This document shows positions 10,806-22,238 of a DNA stretch of 64,000 nucleotides, piece after piece (position 1 is the stretch's first letter; each line of letters begins with the position of its first letter). Below the pieces are notes generated by a model. The model was given only the letters and a program-made list of their open reading frames with translations, was not told the origin of the DNA and made no database searches. Source of the stretch: Spongilla lacustris. Lineage: Eukaryota; Porifera; Demospongiae; Spongillida; Spongillidae. The position numbers were made by a program, and so were the translations under genes. The stretch covers positions 3,739,771 to 3,803,770 of the forward strand of contig OX442418.1 of the NCBI GenBank assembly GCA_949361645.1, given 5' to 3'.

Positions 10806-13800
10806 ATGAGCAAGTGCGCACAACTCAAGATCGGCGACAAAGTTCAGAGCAAGTGCAAAGTGAACTTTGGCGCAAAGGGAATCATTAGCAGCAGCATCGG
10901 GAATGGTAACAAAAATTTTTTTGTTGTGGATTGATTTGGGGAGCCAGAGTATCCCGGACTAAGGGGTATTTGCAGTGATGACCAATTGCCTCTGCAGAAA
11001 CAGTACACATAACCAACTGAGCGTAGAAACTGGCTTTGCTAGATGAAGAAGGTAGCACCTGTGATGACAGTACAAGTTCTAGTGAAGAGTACAGTGAAGA
11101 AGGTTTAAGTGATACAGAGTTACCAAGGTAGGATAAGAAAAAACAAACATAACATTTCAGTCTCTGCACCTCTTTATTTATAGCAATCACAACTCTGATG
11201 TCCAACAAGATGACCAAGATCAGGTGGTGCCAAGAGATAGGAATCTATTCCCTCATGGAAGGCAATGGGAATTGCTACCAGGTCTCGTCTTTGACCCTGC
11301 TGTTCATGACAAGTTTACACAGGAGACTCGAATCAAGTGGAACAAGTGGAGCAGCTGAAGAGTACAAGACCGGACTGAAATTGACCATTTCTTTCATTTC
11401 TACCCCATGCAGACAGTGCAGCAGACCCTCAACTGTATGGGAGAGAGAATGGCTTGTAAAAGATATAATCCAATCACAAAGGGAGAATTTTTCAAGTGGC
11501 TTGGAATTTGCTTAGCAATGACAATTGAGCCTAGACGAGGTGGAATTCAAGCCTACTGGAAGGAGGGAGAGGATCCGCATACCTTCTCTCTAGGTGCTTC
11601 AATTGGATCAAGGGCAAAGATGAGTCTTCATCGCTTTGAGGAGATACAAGAATGCATGCCTTGCATTTTGTTCAATGCATGATGGAATTGCACCTGAAAA
11701 TGTAAGTGTACATTTTTCTTCCCTTTGTCATTATCATCTTTCATTTTAAAAATCTATTTAGGACCCTTGGAAGGGGATCAGGCTTATAATTGATGGCTTT
11801 AATGACAATAGACAGCAAGGATTCATACCAGGTTCCCACATTGCTGTTGATGAAGTAATGAGTGTGTGGTACGGGGCAGAGGCTATGTGGGTTGCAGAAG
11901 GTATGCCTCATGTGACCAAAATCCCCCGTAAGCCAAAGGGGAAAGGTGCTGAGATGAAGGCACTAGCTGATAGACAAACCAAAATCTTGATTCAACTTGA
12001 TGTAATGGAAGGAAAGGAACATCAACAAAAGAAAACATTTGCAGACATTGGCAGTGAGGGTACAGCAGTAACACTTCGTCTCACCCAACCATGGTTTGGC
12101 AGTGGCCAAGTTGTTCATGCTGACTCTGCCTCCTCATCTGTGAAGACATGTATGGCTCTGCCAATATGGCCTTCACTTCATGGGTATTATAAACACTGCT
12201 CACGAGGAATATCCCCTTACATACCTGACATCAAAGGCAGATGAGTATGGTACTGGTAAAGTCAAACCCAGAGGAGGTCACCTTTTGTTGAGGTCAACAA
12301 TGGACCCAGATGACATCACATATCCACCTATTTTTGCATTAGGGTGATATGACAAGAAGGGCAAGTATTTGATTAGTTCCTGTGGTACAACACTACCAGG
12401 CACACCATGCAAACATCCTACATGTAGGTTCAAAACAATTGTTAATGACGGCTTCTATGAGACTGTGGCATACACCAAAGAGGTTAGACGTCCTGCCATA
12501 GTGGAGTTCTTCAGTTGCTTCTCCAGCATCGACATTCATGATCATTATCGGCAAGGATCACTGGAAATGGAGTGACAATGGGTTACATGTAGGTGGCACC
12601 ATCGCATTTTCTGCACAGTCCTTGGCATTTGCATTGTGGACTCATATTTTGCAGAAAAATTTGAAGTCACCATGATTAATCTTGAGCCCAATGACTTCAA
12701 CACTTTTTGTGGCCACCTTGCTCACCAGCTCATTTTCAATGAGTTTCTTGGTAACATAATGCCAACCCGCGATGGAATTAAAAATGAGCAGGTAAAGATG
12801 TGTGGCTTTACAATCTCATTTATTACTGATCTTACTTACTGCCAGGTGTATGTCACACAGCACACCCCCAAAATCCTTGCATCTTTGGATGCATATAAAG
12901 ACAAAAGGGCCCAAAGAAAGTGCAAGGTCTGCAAAATGAAGACTGCTATGTTTTGCAATGGATGCTCAAACCCTCCCAATGAAATACTGCCGCTTTGCAG
13001 TGGGATGAAAGATCGCGATTGCTTTGCAGCTTAGGGGAGGAGTGGGTTAGTTGAGCCACTGGGTTAGTTGAGCCACCCCCTGTTTTAGCTCCATGAAGAA
13101 ACATAATTGAATTATGCTAGCATATATTGGCATTAAGTGTTATAACTAGCTTTTTGACCTACTTTAGGATTTTGTTTTAGTATTCATCAGAATGTGAAAT
13201 TCAAAAATAAGAATTTTGATGATCGGAGTGAAATTCTGTTTTTTCGGTTTGTGCCCTCATAATTTCTACACAAGAACAATATTCTTGATTCAGTCTTGAG
13301 TGTTTGAAAGTACATGTATGCAGCTATATTTATGTTTATAATGAATTCTATACTTTGCTTCCTTTTTATACAACTTAGCTAGTTACAGGAAAAGTTAATA
13401 GTGGGGTTAGTTGAGCCATTTGCAAAGGGGGTTTGTTGAGCCATACGCATTAGCTGCAGTTGTATGGCATAAAAATGATTTATTGATTCACACAACAAAA
13501 ATAGTGAGTTAGGCTTCTTTGGCTATACAGCAATATTAGAAGCATTCTGTTTTTATTTCTATCAGTAAAAATGACTATGAATCACATTATAAACACTTGC
13601 CGATTAATTTCAAGAGTTCTCATTGAAAAAGTGTCATGAATTTGTGTATGAATTTGCTTTGATCAATGATTTGACAATGTAAGACCTAGGCCTACTTATG
13701 TTAGCAATTATTGTGCAATGCAACTAACTTTGGCTTAAGGCAGCATATGGCTCAACTGACCCATGTAACTGGCACAACTAACCCACTTGGGTGGGTTAGT

Positions 13801-14019
13801 TGTGCCATTTGACACCTGTTGATTCTTAATAATGTTCTTTTTCTCAGGTACATCCCCAGTCTCTAACATTCCTACAACATGTACCCAAGTGATGTCCCTT
13901 TACACCAGACTATTAACCTCTGTTTAATTCCAAACCTCAGAGGTAGTATAAACCTAAACATAAAAATTGGCTCAACTAACCCACTCCTCCCCTACCACTG
14001 CCAGCAGGGAATAAACTAA
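10806..14019 (+). pseudogene. piggyBac-like transposase (DDE_Tnp_1_7 type), decayed
   Basis: The N terminus begins MSKCAQLKIGDKVQSKCKV at 10806. An acidic Ser-rich exon ends at about 11129 (donor GTAGGA); the next exon starts at about 11184 after TATTTATAG but has a TGA at 11354-11356. The transposase domain follows: ITKGEFFKWLGICLAM, a short intron (about 11702-11760), then HIAVDEVM (Asp codon 11849), VVHADSASSS (12122) and SSIDIHDHYRQG (12531), plausible members of the catalytic D-D-D triad. The C terminus (12870-13033) is a Cys-rich zinc ribbon with CKVCKMK and CNGC. A MITE splits the last codons; reading on after it ends at TAA 14017-14019. Stops and frameshifts mean it is inactive. The family is well known in animals and protists. 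Confidence 0.8.
13032..13994. mobile_element. MITE with TA duplication inside the transposase C terminus
   Basis: TIRs read GGGGAGGAGTGGGTTAGTTG at 13034 and its complement ending at 13992, flanked by TA on both sides (13032-13033, 13993-13994). The phrase GGGTTAGTTGAGCCA recurs inside (13066, 13403, 13791), so sub-terminal repeats are present. The insertion created the TAG that now ends the transposase frame. No coding capacity was seen in its 959 bp. Confidence 0.85.
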
Positions 14020-14164
14020 TGCAATAAACATTGCGCATAGTGCAGAGTTACAAAACAACACAAATTGCATAATGTTTGGGGGAGAAAATGCATTTTCAGA
14101 GGTGGTCCTCAATTGAGGACTTGGCTGGTCCTCAATTGAGGACCAAAATCGAAGTGATAGAGGA

Positions 14165-14430
14165 TAACCAAACATTGCAGTATTGCCTAGTAAAATTGGT
14201 GAATAAGGAGCACGACAACTGGGATGAATATATAGATGTTGTACTATTTACATACAGAACCTCAAGGCACCTTTCAACAAATGTAACACCATTTGAATTC
14301 ATGTACTGCAGGTATTTCCTTTCATGCATTAGTATGAAACTGAGTGCATAGTATGATATGCTATTTTAGGAAACCTCTTCTACCCATTGAAAAAGAGCTC
14401 AACAGCACTGATTCATCTTGCTATATCCCC
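14165..14430 (+). pseudogene. GIN-like integrase, 3' part
   Basis: The frame resumes after the piggyBac-like element with NQTLQYCLVKLVNKEHDNW and then FTYRTSRHLSTNVTPFEFMY, the C-terminal part of the integrase core in gypsy-type proteins. A donor (GCAG|GTATTT at 14311/14312) and an acceptor (CTATTTTAG at 14369) bound a ~58-bp intron. The next exon begins KPLLPIEKELN, also family-like, and dissolves into a poly-C tract at 14427. No ORF continues beyond. Confidence 0.7.
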
Positions 14431-16130
14431 CCCCCCCCCCCCCTTCCACTACATGCATGGCACTGCACTCAATGATAGGACTAGAAAGCACACTGTTCGA
14501 TGGAGCGGCAGCAGAACAACCACATACAGTGCACATGGTTTCAGTGAGCATCATTATACAAATGCTTGATATTACGTGTTATGGTGTAAATAAGCATAAC
14601 TTATTAACCACAAGTTATTTCTTTGACGAATCAGGTTGTCAGTATAGCTGGATCAACTGGCCGGCTATCAGAGAAAATCAAATATTGTGGTTTTTATGCT
14701 CAATAATCTCTACTGTTGTGATACTTATTTTAGGATGGTGACAATCCTTAAATACAGTAGTGCCACTTCCTCCCTGTTTTACCACATGGACATTGATAAT
14801 ATTGACATCATTTTAAGTTTATTATGGTGACTAATCAGTATATAATTAACCAATAGCATTTATTTTGTCTTAATTACTTGGTTAGCAAAAATATGCAATG
14901 TAAAAGAACATCCTTATTTAAGGATAATGACATCATTAAAATAAGGATTATTCCATGGTGATTAAACATTAAAACCATCATTGCCTTCACAAAATTAAAA
15001 AAAAAAACATTGTATTCTAAACAGCTATGTCTACCAAATAGTTGCCGTTTCGAATCAAATCCATATATATAAACTTAAAATAACAAAACAATTCTATAAA
15101 ACTCATACAAGGACAACACATAAATGACAAAAATTACAACTAAATCTGGTCATTGCAAAGTCTTGCATGCATGTTACTATACAATCAATATATCAATCTT
15201 TACAGTTATGGAACTGCTGTAGATCAAACTTGTGTGCAAACTTGCCCAAAACAATGCAAAGTTCAGTTCAAAATCTTCATGCTAGCTGTTAGGATCAATA
15301 TTGTACCAGGGTTGGGTATAGTCTATACTTGTTTTGGGAGTTATTCCTCACATCACTTGCCTCTGTATTTTTCGGCATTCTAATAAAAGCTAAATTCAGT
15401 TACATTCAGGAAAGCGTTCTGATAGCATTGAATTTTCATATGTAAAATTACAGTTGTGTGCAATAGGAACAGGTGAAAATTGCATTAGTGTTGTGATGGT
15501 TACAATGGTTTTTTCCCCCTCTTTTGGCCAAGCTATATGAATTATATATATACATGTAGATAGATTTCTTCCAGGAAATGCTACAGCTATAGGTCTGATG
15601 AATTGAAAAATACATAAAATACATAACAGTCATTGCCACCTTGTTGGACAGAAAACATTAAACTGTATTCAAGTCCAGGTACAAGAGTTGAATATGGGTC
15701 AGGTTAAAAAAAATAACATTAAAAACATTTCATCATATATCATCTGTAGCTACAGTTTTAAATGTGCCATTCGGCTTTTTAAATACCTTGCCAACATTCC
15801 AGAAAGAGAACCAAATTATTCTTATTTTGTACAACAGAGAGTTTTGGATGAGAGGAGCAGGCAAGTTTTTAAAAAGTGAACAGCATTTATCTCCCCTAAT
15901 CCAGTTTGGGGGGTGGCACTTTGCCCCAGACATTTTGATTATATATCAGTTGATTAATTGATTAAATTATTTATTGATTAAATTGACTGATTTAGTATTG
16001 TATTAATAGTAATATTGGTTCAGTGGTGTTGTATATATTTACATACATGTAGCAGGCATGAATTATTTGCACAATCCGTCATGCACAATATAGACACAAA
16101 TTCACACATGTACATGCCTTTTGGATATAC
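14431..16130. other. AT-rich, no gene recognised
   Basis: This begins with a C tract (14427-14443) and continues as AT-rich DNA. Open frames of 60-107 codons exist on both strands but none has motifs, and several overlap each other. Minus-strand exons following the P-loop exon at 16131 would be expected here if that gene were intact; none could be identified by eye. Confidence 0.4.
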
Positions 16131-16382
16131 CTGAGCCAATGTACTCTTCTCAGCTCCACTGTTTCCACATAAAATGACTTTGCTGAATATGTGAACAGGA
16201 AATTCACAGAAAGCTCTCAGCAGTTTTTGTATTTCATATTTTCCACGTGCCAACATAACTGCAGTATTCCCATCTATATCTTTAATGTTTACATCAATTC
16301 CAGGAACTGACAGCAGTTCTTTAACACACTGAACACGACCTCCTTCAATAGCCAAATGCAATGGTGTACTGCCATAATTGAC
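16131..16382 (-). CDS. ankyrin repeat plus P-loop NTPase exon (84 codons)
   Basis: The minus-strand exon of 252 bp is bounded by an acceptor (CACCGTTAG) and a donor (CAG|GTATAT) and is open in phase. It starts VNYGSTPLHLAIEGG, a canonical ankyrin TPLHLA block, followed by a second repeat (DIDGNTAVMLA, shortened). After a linker comes KVILCGNSGAEKSTLAQ, a Walker A motif (GxxxxGKS/T) in which the residue before Lys is Glu instead of the usual Gly. ANK arrays joined to a P-loop are typical of Roco/DAPK-like or NACHT-like signalling proteins; which one cannot be decided because the following exons are not seen. The Glu may weaken nucleotide binding or mark a decaying gene. Confidence 0.8.
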
Positions 16383-16937
16383 CTAACGGTGTAAGATTAT
16401 GTGAGTGTCACACTGCCACGCTAGTTGTTATTGCCATTCCAGTGGCAGATCCAGGCTTTGGGATCTAAAGACTCCCCCACGCCTCCCCCCCCCTCCCTGA
16501 TGAGCTATTACCTTATGAATAATTAATTACAGAATTCATGTGCTCAAAAAAGAAGCATTCCACACAAGTGAATTCATGAGTTTGCAAAAACCTCCAAGGA
16601 ACGAAGATTAACTTTGCATGAGTGTATAATTGCTATGTTGTGAGCAATCAAAAGATGTGAATTAGATGCATCTCAGATCCTTTTACTAAGGAAAGAGCTG
16701 GTGGTAAATCAAGTACCAATGTAATCAAGTAGGTACATGTATATAATACTAACATAAAATGTGCGTGTCGTTTAGACCAGCATACAGTCACACCAATTTA
16801 ATTGCTGAGCAGTAGGAATTAACAGTGTTTTTTTCACTATCCATGCAGGTTTCAATTAAACAATCCAAATATCGCACTTTGCAGTTAACAACATAACTAT
16901 AAAAAGTATTTTTTTTGCATGCTAAATAAATGTAAAA
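16383..16937. other. intron or intergenic, nothing recognised
   Basis: AT-rich sequence immediately upstream (minus strand) of the P-loop exon. It has a short C tract near 16485. No exon or repeat is recognised. Confidence 0.4.
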
Positions 16938-17606
16938 GGGTAAAATCATATCAGGTCAATAAGAAAAAAAGATGACATCTTCAAATCCTCTACAAACTTT
17001 ACCCACTGAATGAGGTCATTGTCTAGTATATACTCACATTTATACTTTATCCAAAGATCAAGCCACTTTTGAAATATGTGGGTTCAAAGTTTTGACCCTT
17101 TGTATAAACAAATCCCAACATTAGGGGCGTTTCTCTCTATAACTCAAGTTGACTTTACAGTAATTAAATAACTACTGTACTGAGCGATACTGTAACCCAC
17201 CTAGTACATAATATAACACAATCATTGCATATTTAGTTATTATTGGTTTATTGCAAAAAGAAGGGTAATACATGTGTATGTTTAATTTTTAATTTTCAAA
17301 AAGTATATTGCAATATTTAAAAAAAATACAATGAATGGGTTTATGGATGATTGTACAATTAATATGGTAACATTTTTGTTGGACTTCAAAGGTTTTGTAT
17401 GGAAGATATTGGAAAAACACAAGAGTACATTTGTTAACATGATTTGGTTTGAACAGCTGACCACAAAATTTACACAAGCATTACGTCTTTATTAAAACTT
17501 GGGCATGGTTAATCACTAGTTCATCTCGCCTACGTGGAAAAGAAAATGATGGAGAAGGTCCAGCAGGATGACAAAATCGATTCCTCCTAGGCATTGTATT
17601 TTTCCA

Positions 17607-17900
17607 TCACCAAAGCCAGCCACCATCTGGAGTCGTATGCACAGATAATATAGCCATGTATGTCCTCCATAGCAAGGAGATCCCTGTTGGAGGATAGCAG
17701 TGATCGCAGCATTTCCTTTGATTGGAGACATACAACTTAAGGTAAGCTATTCTGTGTGCATTGCACACAGAAGTCACCAAATGTCCTGCTCTAAGCTGCA
17801 GCAAAGTCTTTTCTTCATCGGTAAGGACATAAAAAGCTTCATTGCATTCATTGTTACAACTTTCATTTAGCGCAACGCCAAGGGGACAGCGATTAGCCAT
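17607..17900 (-). CDS. small Cys/His-rich protein within the long-TIR element
   Basis: A 97-codon ORF begins MANRCPLGVALNESCNNEC and contains spaced Cys/His residues (C5, C14, C18, then CNAH and KCCDHC), suggesting a zinc-binding N-terminal module of a transposon protein. The frame ends at TGA. An overlapping frame (17516-17731) continues with hydrophobic sequence, so either a second exon or a frameshift follows. It sits between the TIRs in an element that otherwise lacks a transposase. No family is assigned. Confidence 0.4.
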   Translation of the reverse strand: MANRCPLGVALNESCNNECNEAFYVLTDEEKTLLQLRAGHLVTSVCNAHRIAYLKLYVSNQRKCCDHCYPPTGISLLWRTYMAILSVHTTPDGGWLW

Positions 17901-18055
17901 TTCTAACCTACGCGCTTACTAAAAACGAGTCGTGCACAAGGCGCTAAGCGAATGCGCTGTACAGTGCAGCGCAGCAGTCGTTCGTTTGTATCTAGCAACG
18001 CGATTAAAGAATGATGAGGGCAGATGTACGCTATGCACTATGGATATGTTTAGAG

Positions 18056-18703
18056 TAGTCTCGTGCCCAGACCCAATGCATCGCAGCTGCGGATGAATTG
18101 CATTACCACTACGCTTGCATAGGGTCTGGAGACATTCGCGTACAATGTTTTCCCAATGCAAGGCCCAATGTTTACAAGTTAATGTCAGATTATAACCATA
18201 CAGTCATGTGACACATGAATGAATACTGGTGGCTGCTGTGACTATGGTGTGCTCTAAACAGAGTAACGGAGCTCTGTTTTGCCAGTCGTTATCCATTAAA
18301 GTGTTTCAGGCCCGGGAGGTTAAATGGTGTTTATACCACCGTGTTTCTATAAGGCCTAAAACGGCTTCTTGGCTTAGACTCTTTAGCATATGCGTTTGCA
18401 CTAGCTACGAATGCGCTCCAAACAACAGCACCAATCTTCAGCCACGCCAACAAAGCTTTCTTTCTTTGCTTCTTGCGAGTTATGGCGTTATCAATTATAA
18501 TGACATCATTCTTATTGCCAGCAAAACATTGGAGTCACGCGTTTTTAATTTTATTCATCATAAACACGAAATCTGATTGGTTGCGTTACAAATCCTTCTC
18601 CCTGGCCCAAACATTGTACGCGAATGTCTCCAGACCCTATGCAAGCGTAGCGGTAATGTAATTCATCCGCAGCTGCGATGCATTGGGTCTGGGCACGAGA
18701 CTA
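18056..18703. mobile_element. Mutator-like MITE, 9-bp target duplication
   Basis: The ends read TAGTCTCGTGCCCAGACCC and its complement, with inverted arms of about 100 bp (18056-18160 and 18602-18703). It is flanked on both sides by TGTTTAGAG (18047-18055 and 18704-18712), a perfect 9-bp duplication as generated by Mutator-like transposases. The 115-codon plus-strand ORF inside (18229-18576) has no recognisable motif. Related ends occur near 29250, 29738-29800 and 33957-34053. Confidence 0.9.
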
Positions 18704-19538
18704 TGTTTAGAGAGCCTTTATACAAACTATGAATACGTTAATTAGGGTTTTGAGAACTTTATTCAAGTATCTACATGTATACAACAAATTTGAAGTCCAA
18801 CACAAATGTTATAAATTTAGCTGTACAATCATCCAGGGACCCATTGGTTGCAACTTTTTTTAAATTATTGCAATATACTTTTTGGGAATTAAAAATTAAG
18901 CATTTTACCCTTCTTTTTGCAATAAATCAATAATTAATAACTAAATGTCCAATGATTGTGTTTAGTTATGTACTAGGTGGGTTATAGTATCATTCAATTC
19001 AGTGGTTATTTTATTACTGTAAAGTCAACTTGAGTTATAGAGAGAAACGCCCCCAATGTTGGGATTTGTTTATACAAAGGGTCAAAACTTTGAACCCACA
19101 TATTTCAAAAGTGGTTTGATCTTTGGATAAAGTATAAATGTGAGTATATACTAGACAATGACCTCATTCAGTGGGTAAAGTTTATAGAGGATTTGAAGAT
19201 GTCACCTTTTTTTCTTATTGACCTTATATGATTTTACCCAAAAGCAACTACAGATCCCTTAGCCATTGCAAAAGCGTACGCCTCCCGTACACCCCAGCAA
19301 GTGAATTAGCTATTAAACCCAAGAGTGCAAGAAATGACATCATCATTAAATTGTATCATACACACACTTTGATCATGTGCAGTGATACTTACCGTCTGAA
19401 CAGTTGTACATGTAGTGCATAGCACACATAATAGAAGAGAAGAAAGATATAAATGAGTGTGCATAAAAATTAAATTACACAACACTGGGAAAATGTGCAG
19501 TGATATGTATGTACCTCCTGTACATGTACTCAGGTAGA

Positions 19539-20394
19539 TTAAGGCATGGGTCCGGGTTTATTGCAGCAGGAGGCGCGCGCGTACAGAATGACGTAAACCA
19601 TTTGTGATGCTATACGTTGTTAGGTTTCAAAACAGTAACAGCAGCGGCTATCTACAAAGCGAAAGGTAAGGCGTATAAGAATATGTAGGAAACATCGAGC
19701 ACAGAACGTACTTACGTGCGAGACACTCCAAATGGGAGTTTGTGACGAAAATTATAGTCACATGTGGGGGTCGAAGTGGCCCCATGGGACCTTTAGGTTG
19801 ACGAATCGGCTTTGCTACCAACTTGCCAAGTGCTTGCATTGCATCACGTGATTTTATACTCTGCTGGAAGTGTACAAACAGGTCGCATAGAACCTTTGCT
19901 GTTATATCCGCGCATCAAAACTTGTTGAAAAGACATGCCACTTATTCACAATATCCCTGTATATGAATGCTTTCTTTCTACCGAAAGCGAATAAATTACT
20001 GAAGCATAATTTACTGTGAAGATATCCGATAAGCGGACAAATATATAACGAATGGGAGGCACTGAAACACGTTATGTTCGCACAGAAAGCAAATTTTTGA
20101 GCCTCGCTTTCGATAAATATCTTCATTATAAGATTCTCCATCGAAATAAACACACTAAATGTCACTTAGACCAGTTTTTGGGTGGCGGATAAAGGCTCGT
20201 TTCTCACCAACCGTTCGTAGCTCTATGGGTCAACGTTGCACCATTGCTGAAACAGAGAAATGAATCTTTGACCAAAGGATTCACCAACTCATTCTGCGCA
20301 AGTGATGTAAAATAGGTGTAAATACATAAATTGTGTGTTCATACAATACTTATTGAAACAATACCTATTAAAATTTATGCGACCCATGCCTTAA
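19539..20394. mobile_element. TTAA-flanked inverted-repeat element inside the satellite
   Basis: TTAA at 19539-19542 and 20391-20394 flank ends reading GGCATGGGTCC and GGACCCATGCC-like (the right end reads GACCCATGCC). Satellite sequence lies on both sides. TTAA targets are used by piggyBac and Kolobok superfamilies. The interior is CpG-richer than its surroundings and has no recognisable transposase. Confidence 0.65.
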
Positions 20395-21599
20395 TGTACC
20401 TGCATGAGTAGACCATGCAGCACACATAATAGAAGAGAAGAAATATATAAATGCTATTGCATATAAGTTAAATTACACAACACTGGGAAAATGTGCACCG
20501 ACATGTAGTCCATAGCACACATAAAAGATATAAATGAGTGTAGAAGAAATGACATTAACATTAAACTACATATATACTCATACAACACTGGGAACATGTG
20601 CAATGATACTTACACACTGTAGTGTTGTACATGAAGTCCATAGCAAACATAATAGAAGAAAAGGAAGATATAAATGAGTGTGCAAGAAATGACATCATTA
20701 AATTATATACATATTCATACAACCCTGGAAACATGTGCAGTTATACTTACACACTGTAGTGTTGTACATGTAGTCCATAGCACACATAATAGAAGAAAAG
20801 GAAGATATAAATGAGTGTGCAAGAAATGACATCATTAAATTATATACATATTCATACAACCCTGGAAACATGTGCAGTGATACTTACCCACTGTAGTATT
20901 GTACATGTAGTCCATAACACACATAATAGATGAGAAGGAAGATAGAAATGAGTGTGCAAGAAAGGACATCATCATGAAATCATACACATACTTATACAAC
21001 ACTAGTGTTGTACATGTAGTTTATAGCACACATAATAGAAGAGAAGGAAGATATAAATGAGTGTGCAAGAAACGACATCATCTATAAATACTCATACAAC
21101 ACTGGGAACATGTGCAGTGATACTTACCCTCTGTAGTGTTGTACATGTAGTCCATAGCACACATAATAGACGAGAAGGAAGATATAACAGCAAAAAATGA
21201 AATCATCATTAAACTATACACATATTCATACAACACTGGGAACATGTGCAGTGATACTTACATTCTGTAGTGTTGTACATGTAGTCCATAGCACACATAA
21301 TAGAAGTGAAGGAAGATATAAATGAGTGTGGAAGAAATGACATCATCATTAACATATTCATACAACACTGGGAACATGTGCAGTGATACTTACATCCTGT
21401 AGTGTTGTACATGTAGTCCATAGCACACATAATAGAAGTGAAGGAAGATATAAATGAGTGTGCAAGAAATGACATCATCATTAATTTATACACATACTGA
21501 TGCAAAACTGGGAACATGTGCAGTGATACTTACCAGCTGTAGTGTTGTACATGTAGTCCATAGCACACATAATAGAAGAGAAAGACAATATACGTGAGT

Positions 21600-22127
21600 G
21601 TTTAATACATGTACAATGCAAGGACCTTTTAATTTTCTAAAGCTCAATTACATGTAGGGCAAACTGATATTAAAATATTACAAAATAAGGATCATTGAAA
21701 CAGACGCAATTAAAGGTATATCTATTATGTACTGTAGTGTTGTCATGTAGTCCATGTCACAAATACATGTAATGGATAGACATAAATACATTCACATGAT
21801 GGTACTTAGTTTAATGAGCACAATACGCCAATCACGTTCATGTGGGAACTGTCCAACTTGTACAATGTACTGGCTGCATACCCACATAAACAATGTCTAG
21901 CTGTATTAGCAGACAGATATGCTATACATTTGTGTACAGTCAGTAGTGAAGAGGTTTTTATATCATTAATAGGGTATTCAGCTGTATTGAGTACATCATA
22001 AGGTTGATTATAATTTATTACCTAAAGCTAACTACAATGGTACACAATGTGCATATAACCAAACCATAAACATATTATCTGTACCACATTATTGTAAACA
22101 TGTGACATACAATCTGCATAACCTAAC
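21600..22127. other. non-satellite gap, probably intron
   Basis: Between satellite blocks 2 and 3 lies unique sequence directly downstream (minus-strand sense) of the ANK exon. One degenerate satellite half-copy is at 21728-21775. No other feature is recognised. Confidence 0.45.
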
Positions 22128-22238
22128 TCTATATTCCACACTATTAACATTGGCTCCAGCCTGGACAAGAATAGTGATGATGGCTGAAGAGAGCGAGAGC
22201 CTACATTTTGCTGCAAAGTGAAGTGGTGTGGCTACAAC
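22128..22238 (-). CDS. ankyrin-repeat exon (37 codons)
   Basis: On the minus strand an acceptor (TTATTATATGTAG) precedes a 111-bp in-phase exon and a donor GTTAGG follows. The translation starts VVATPLHFAAKCR and ends AIITILVQAGANVNSVEYR, a complete ankyrin repeat with TPLHFAA and the GANVN hairpin. The central part (LSLSS) is longer than usual. It is flanked on both sides by the ~140-bp satellite. It shares strand and phase style with the exons at 16131 and 34504, so they may be exons of one gene with repeat-filled introns. Confidence 0.8.

Larger units (their letters stand above)
10591..14164 (+). mobile_element. piggyBac-like DNA transposon inserted in the integrase pseudogene
   Basis: It occupies the gap between integrase codons at 10590 and 14165. 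Each end carries two copies of the palindrome GGTCCTCAATTGAGGACC (left at about 10594-10632 with one copy imperfect; right at about 14102-14145). Between them lies a transposase gene with piggyBac-type catalytic motifs. A TTAA target is expected for this superfamily. The right junction reads ATAACC and the left AGTATG, so a TTAA duplication is not intact. The element also hosts a MITE at 13034-13992. Confidence 0.75.
16938..19239. mobile_element. DNA transposon with ~460-bp TIRs, carrying a nested MITE
   Basis: The arms 16938-17400 and 18783-19239 are inverted copies, with outer ends GGGTAAAATCATATCAGGTC and a near-identical complement. Both ends abut AAAA, a possible 4-bp duplication, but in AT-rich DNA this is weak. 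The interior holds a 97-codon minus-strand ORF and the Mutator-like MITE at 18056-18703. The superfamily is not recognised. Confidence 0.75.

Noticed and set aside
18229..18576. 115-codon plus-strand ORF
   Set aside because: It lies inside the Mutator-like MITE, has no motif, and its composition does not look like a transposase.
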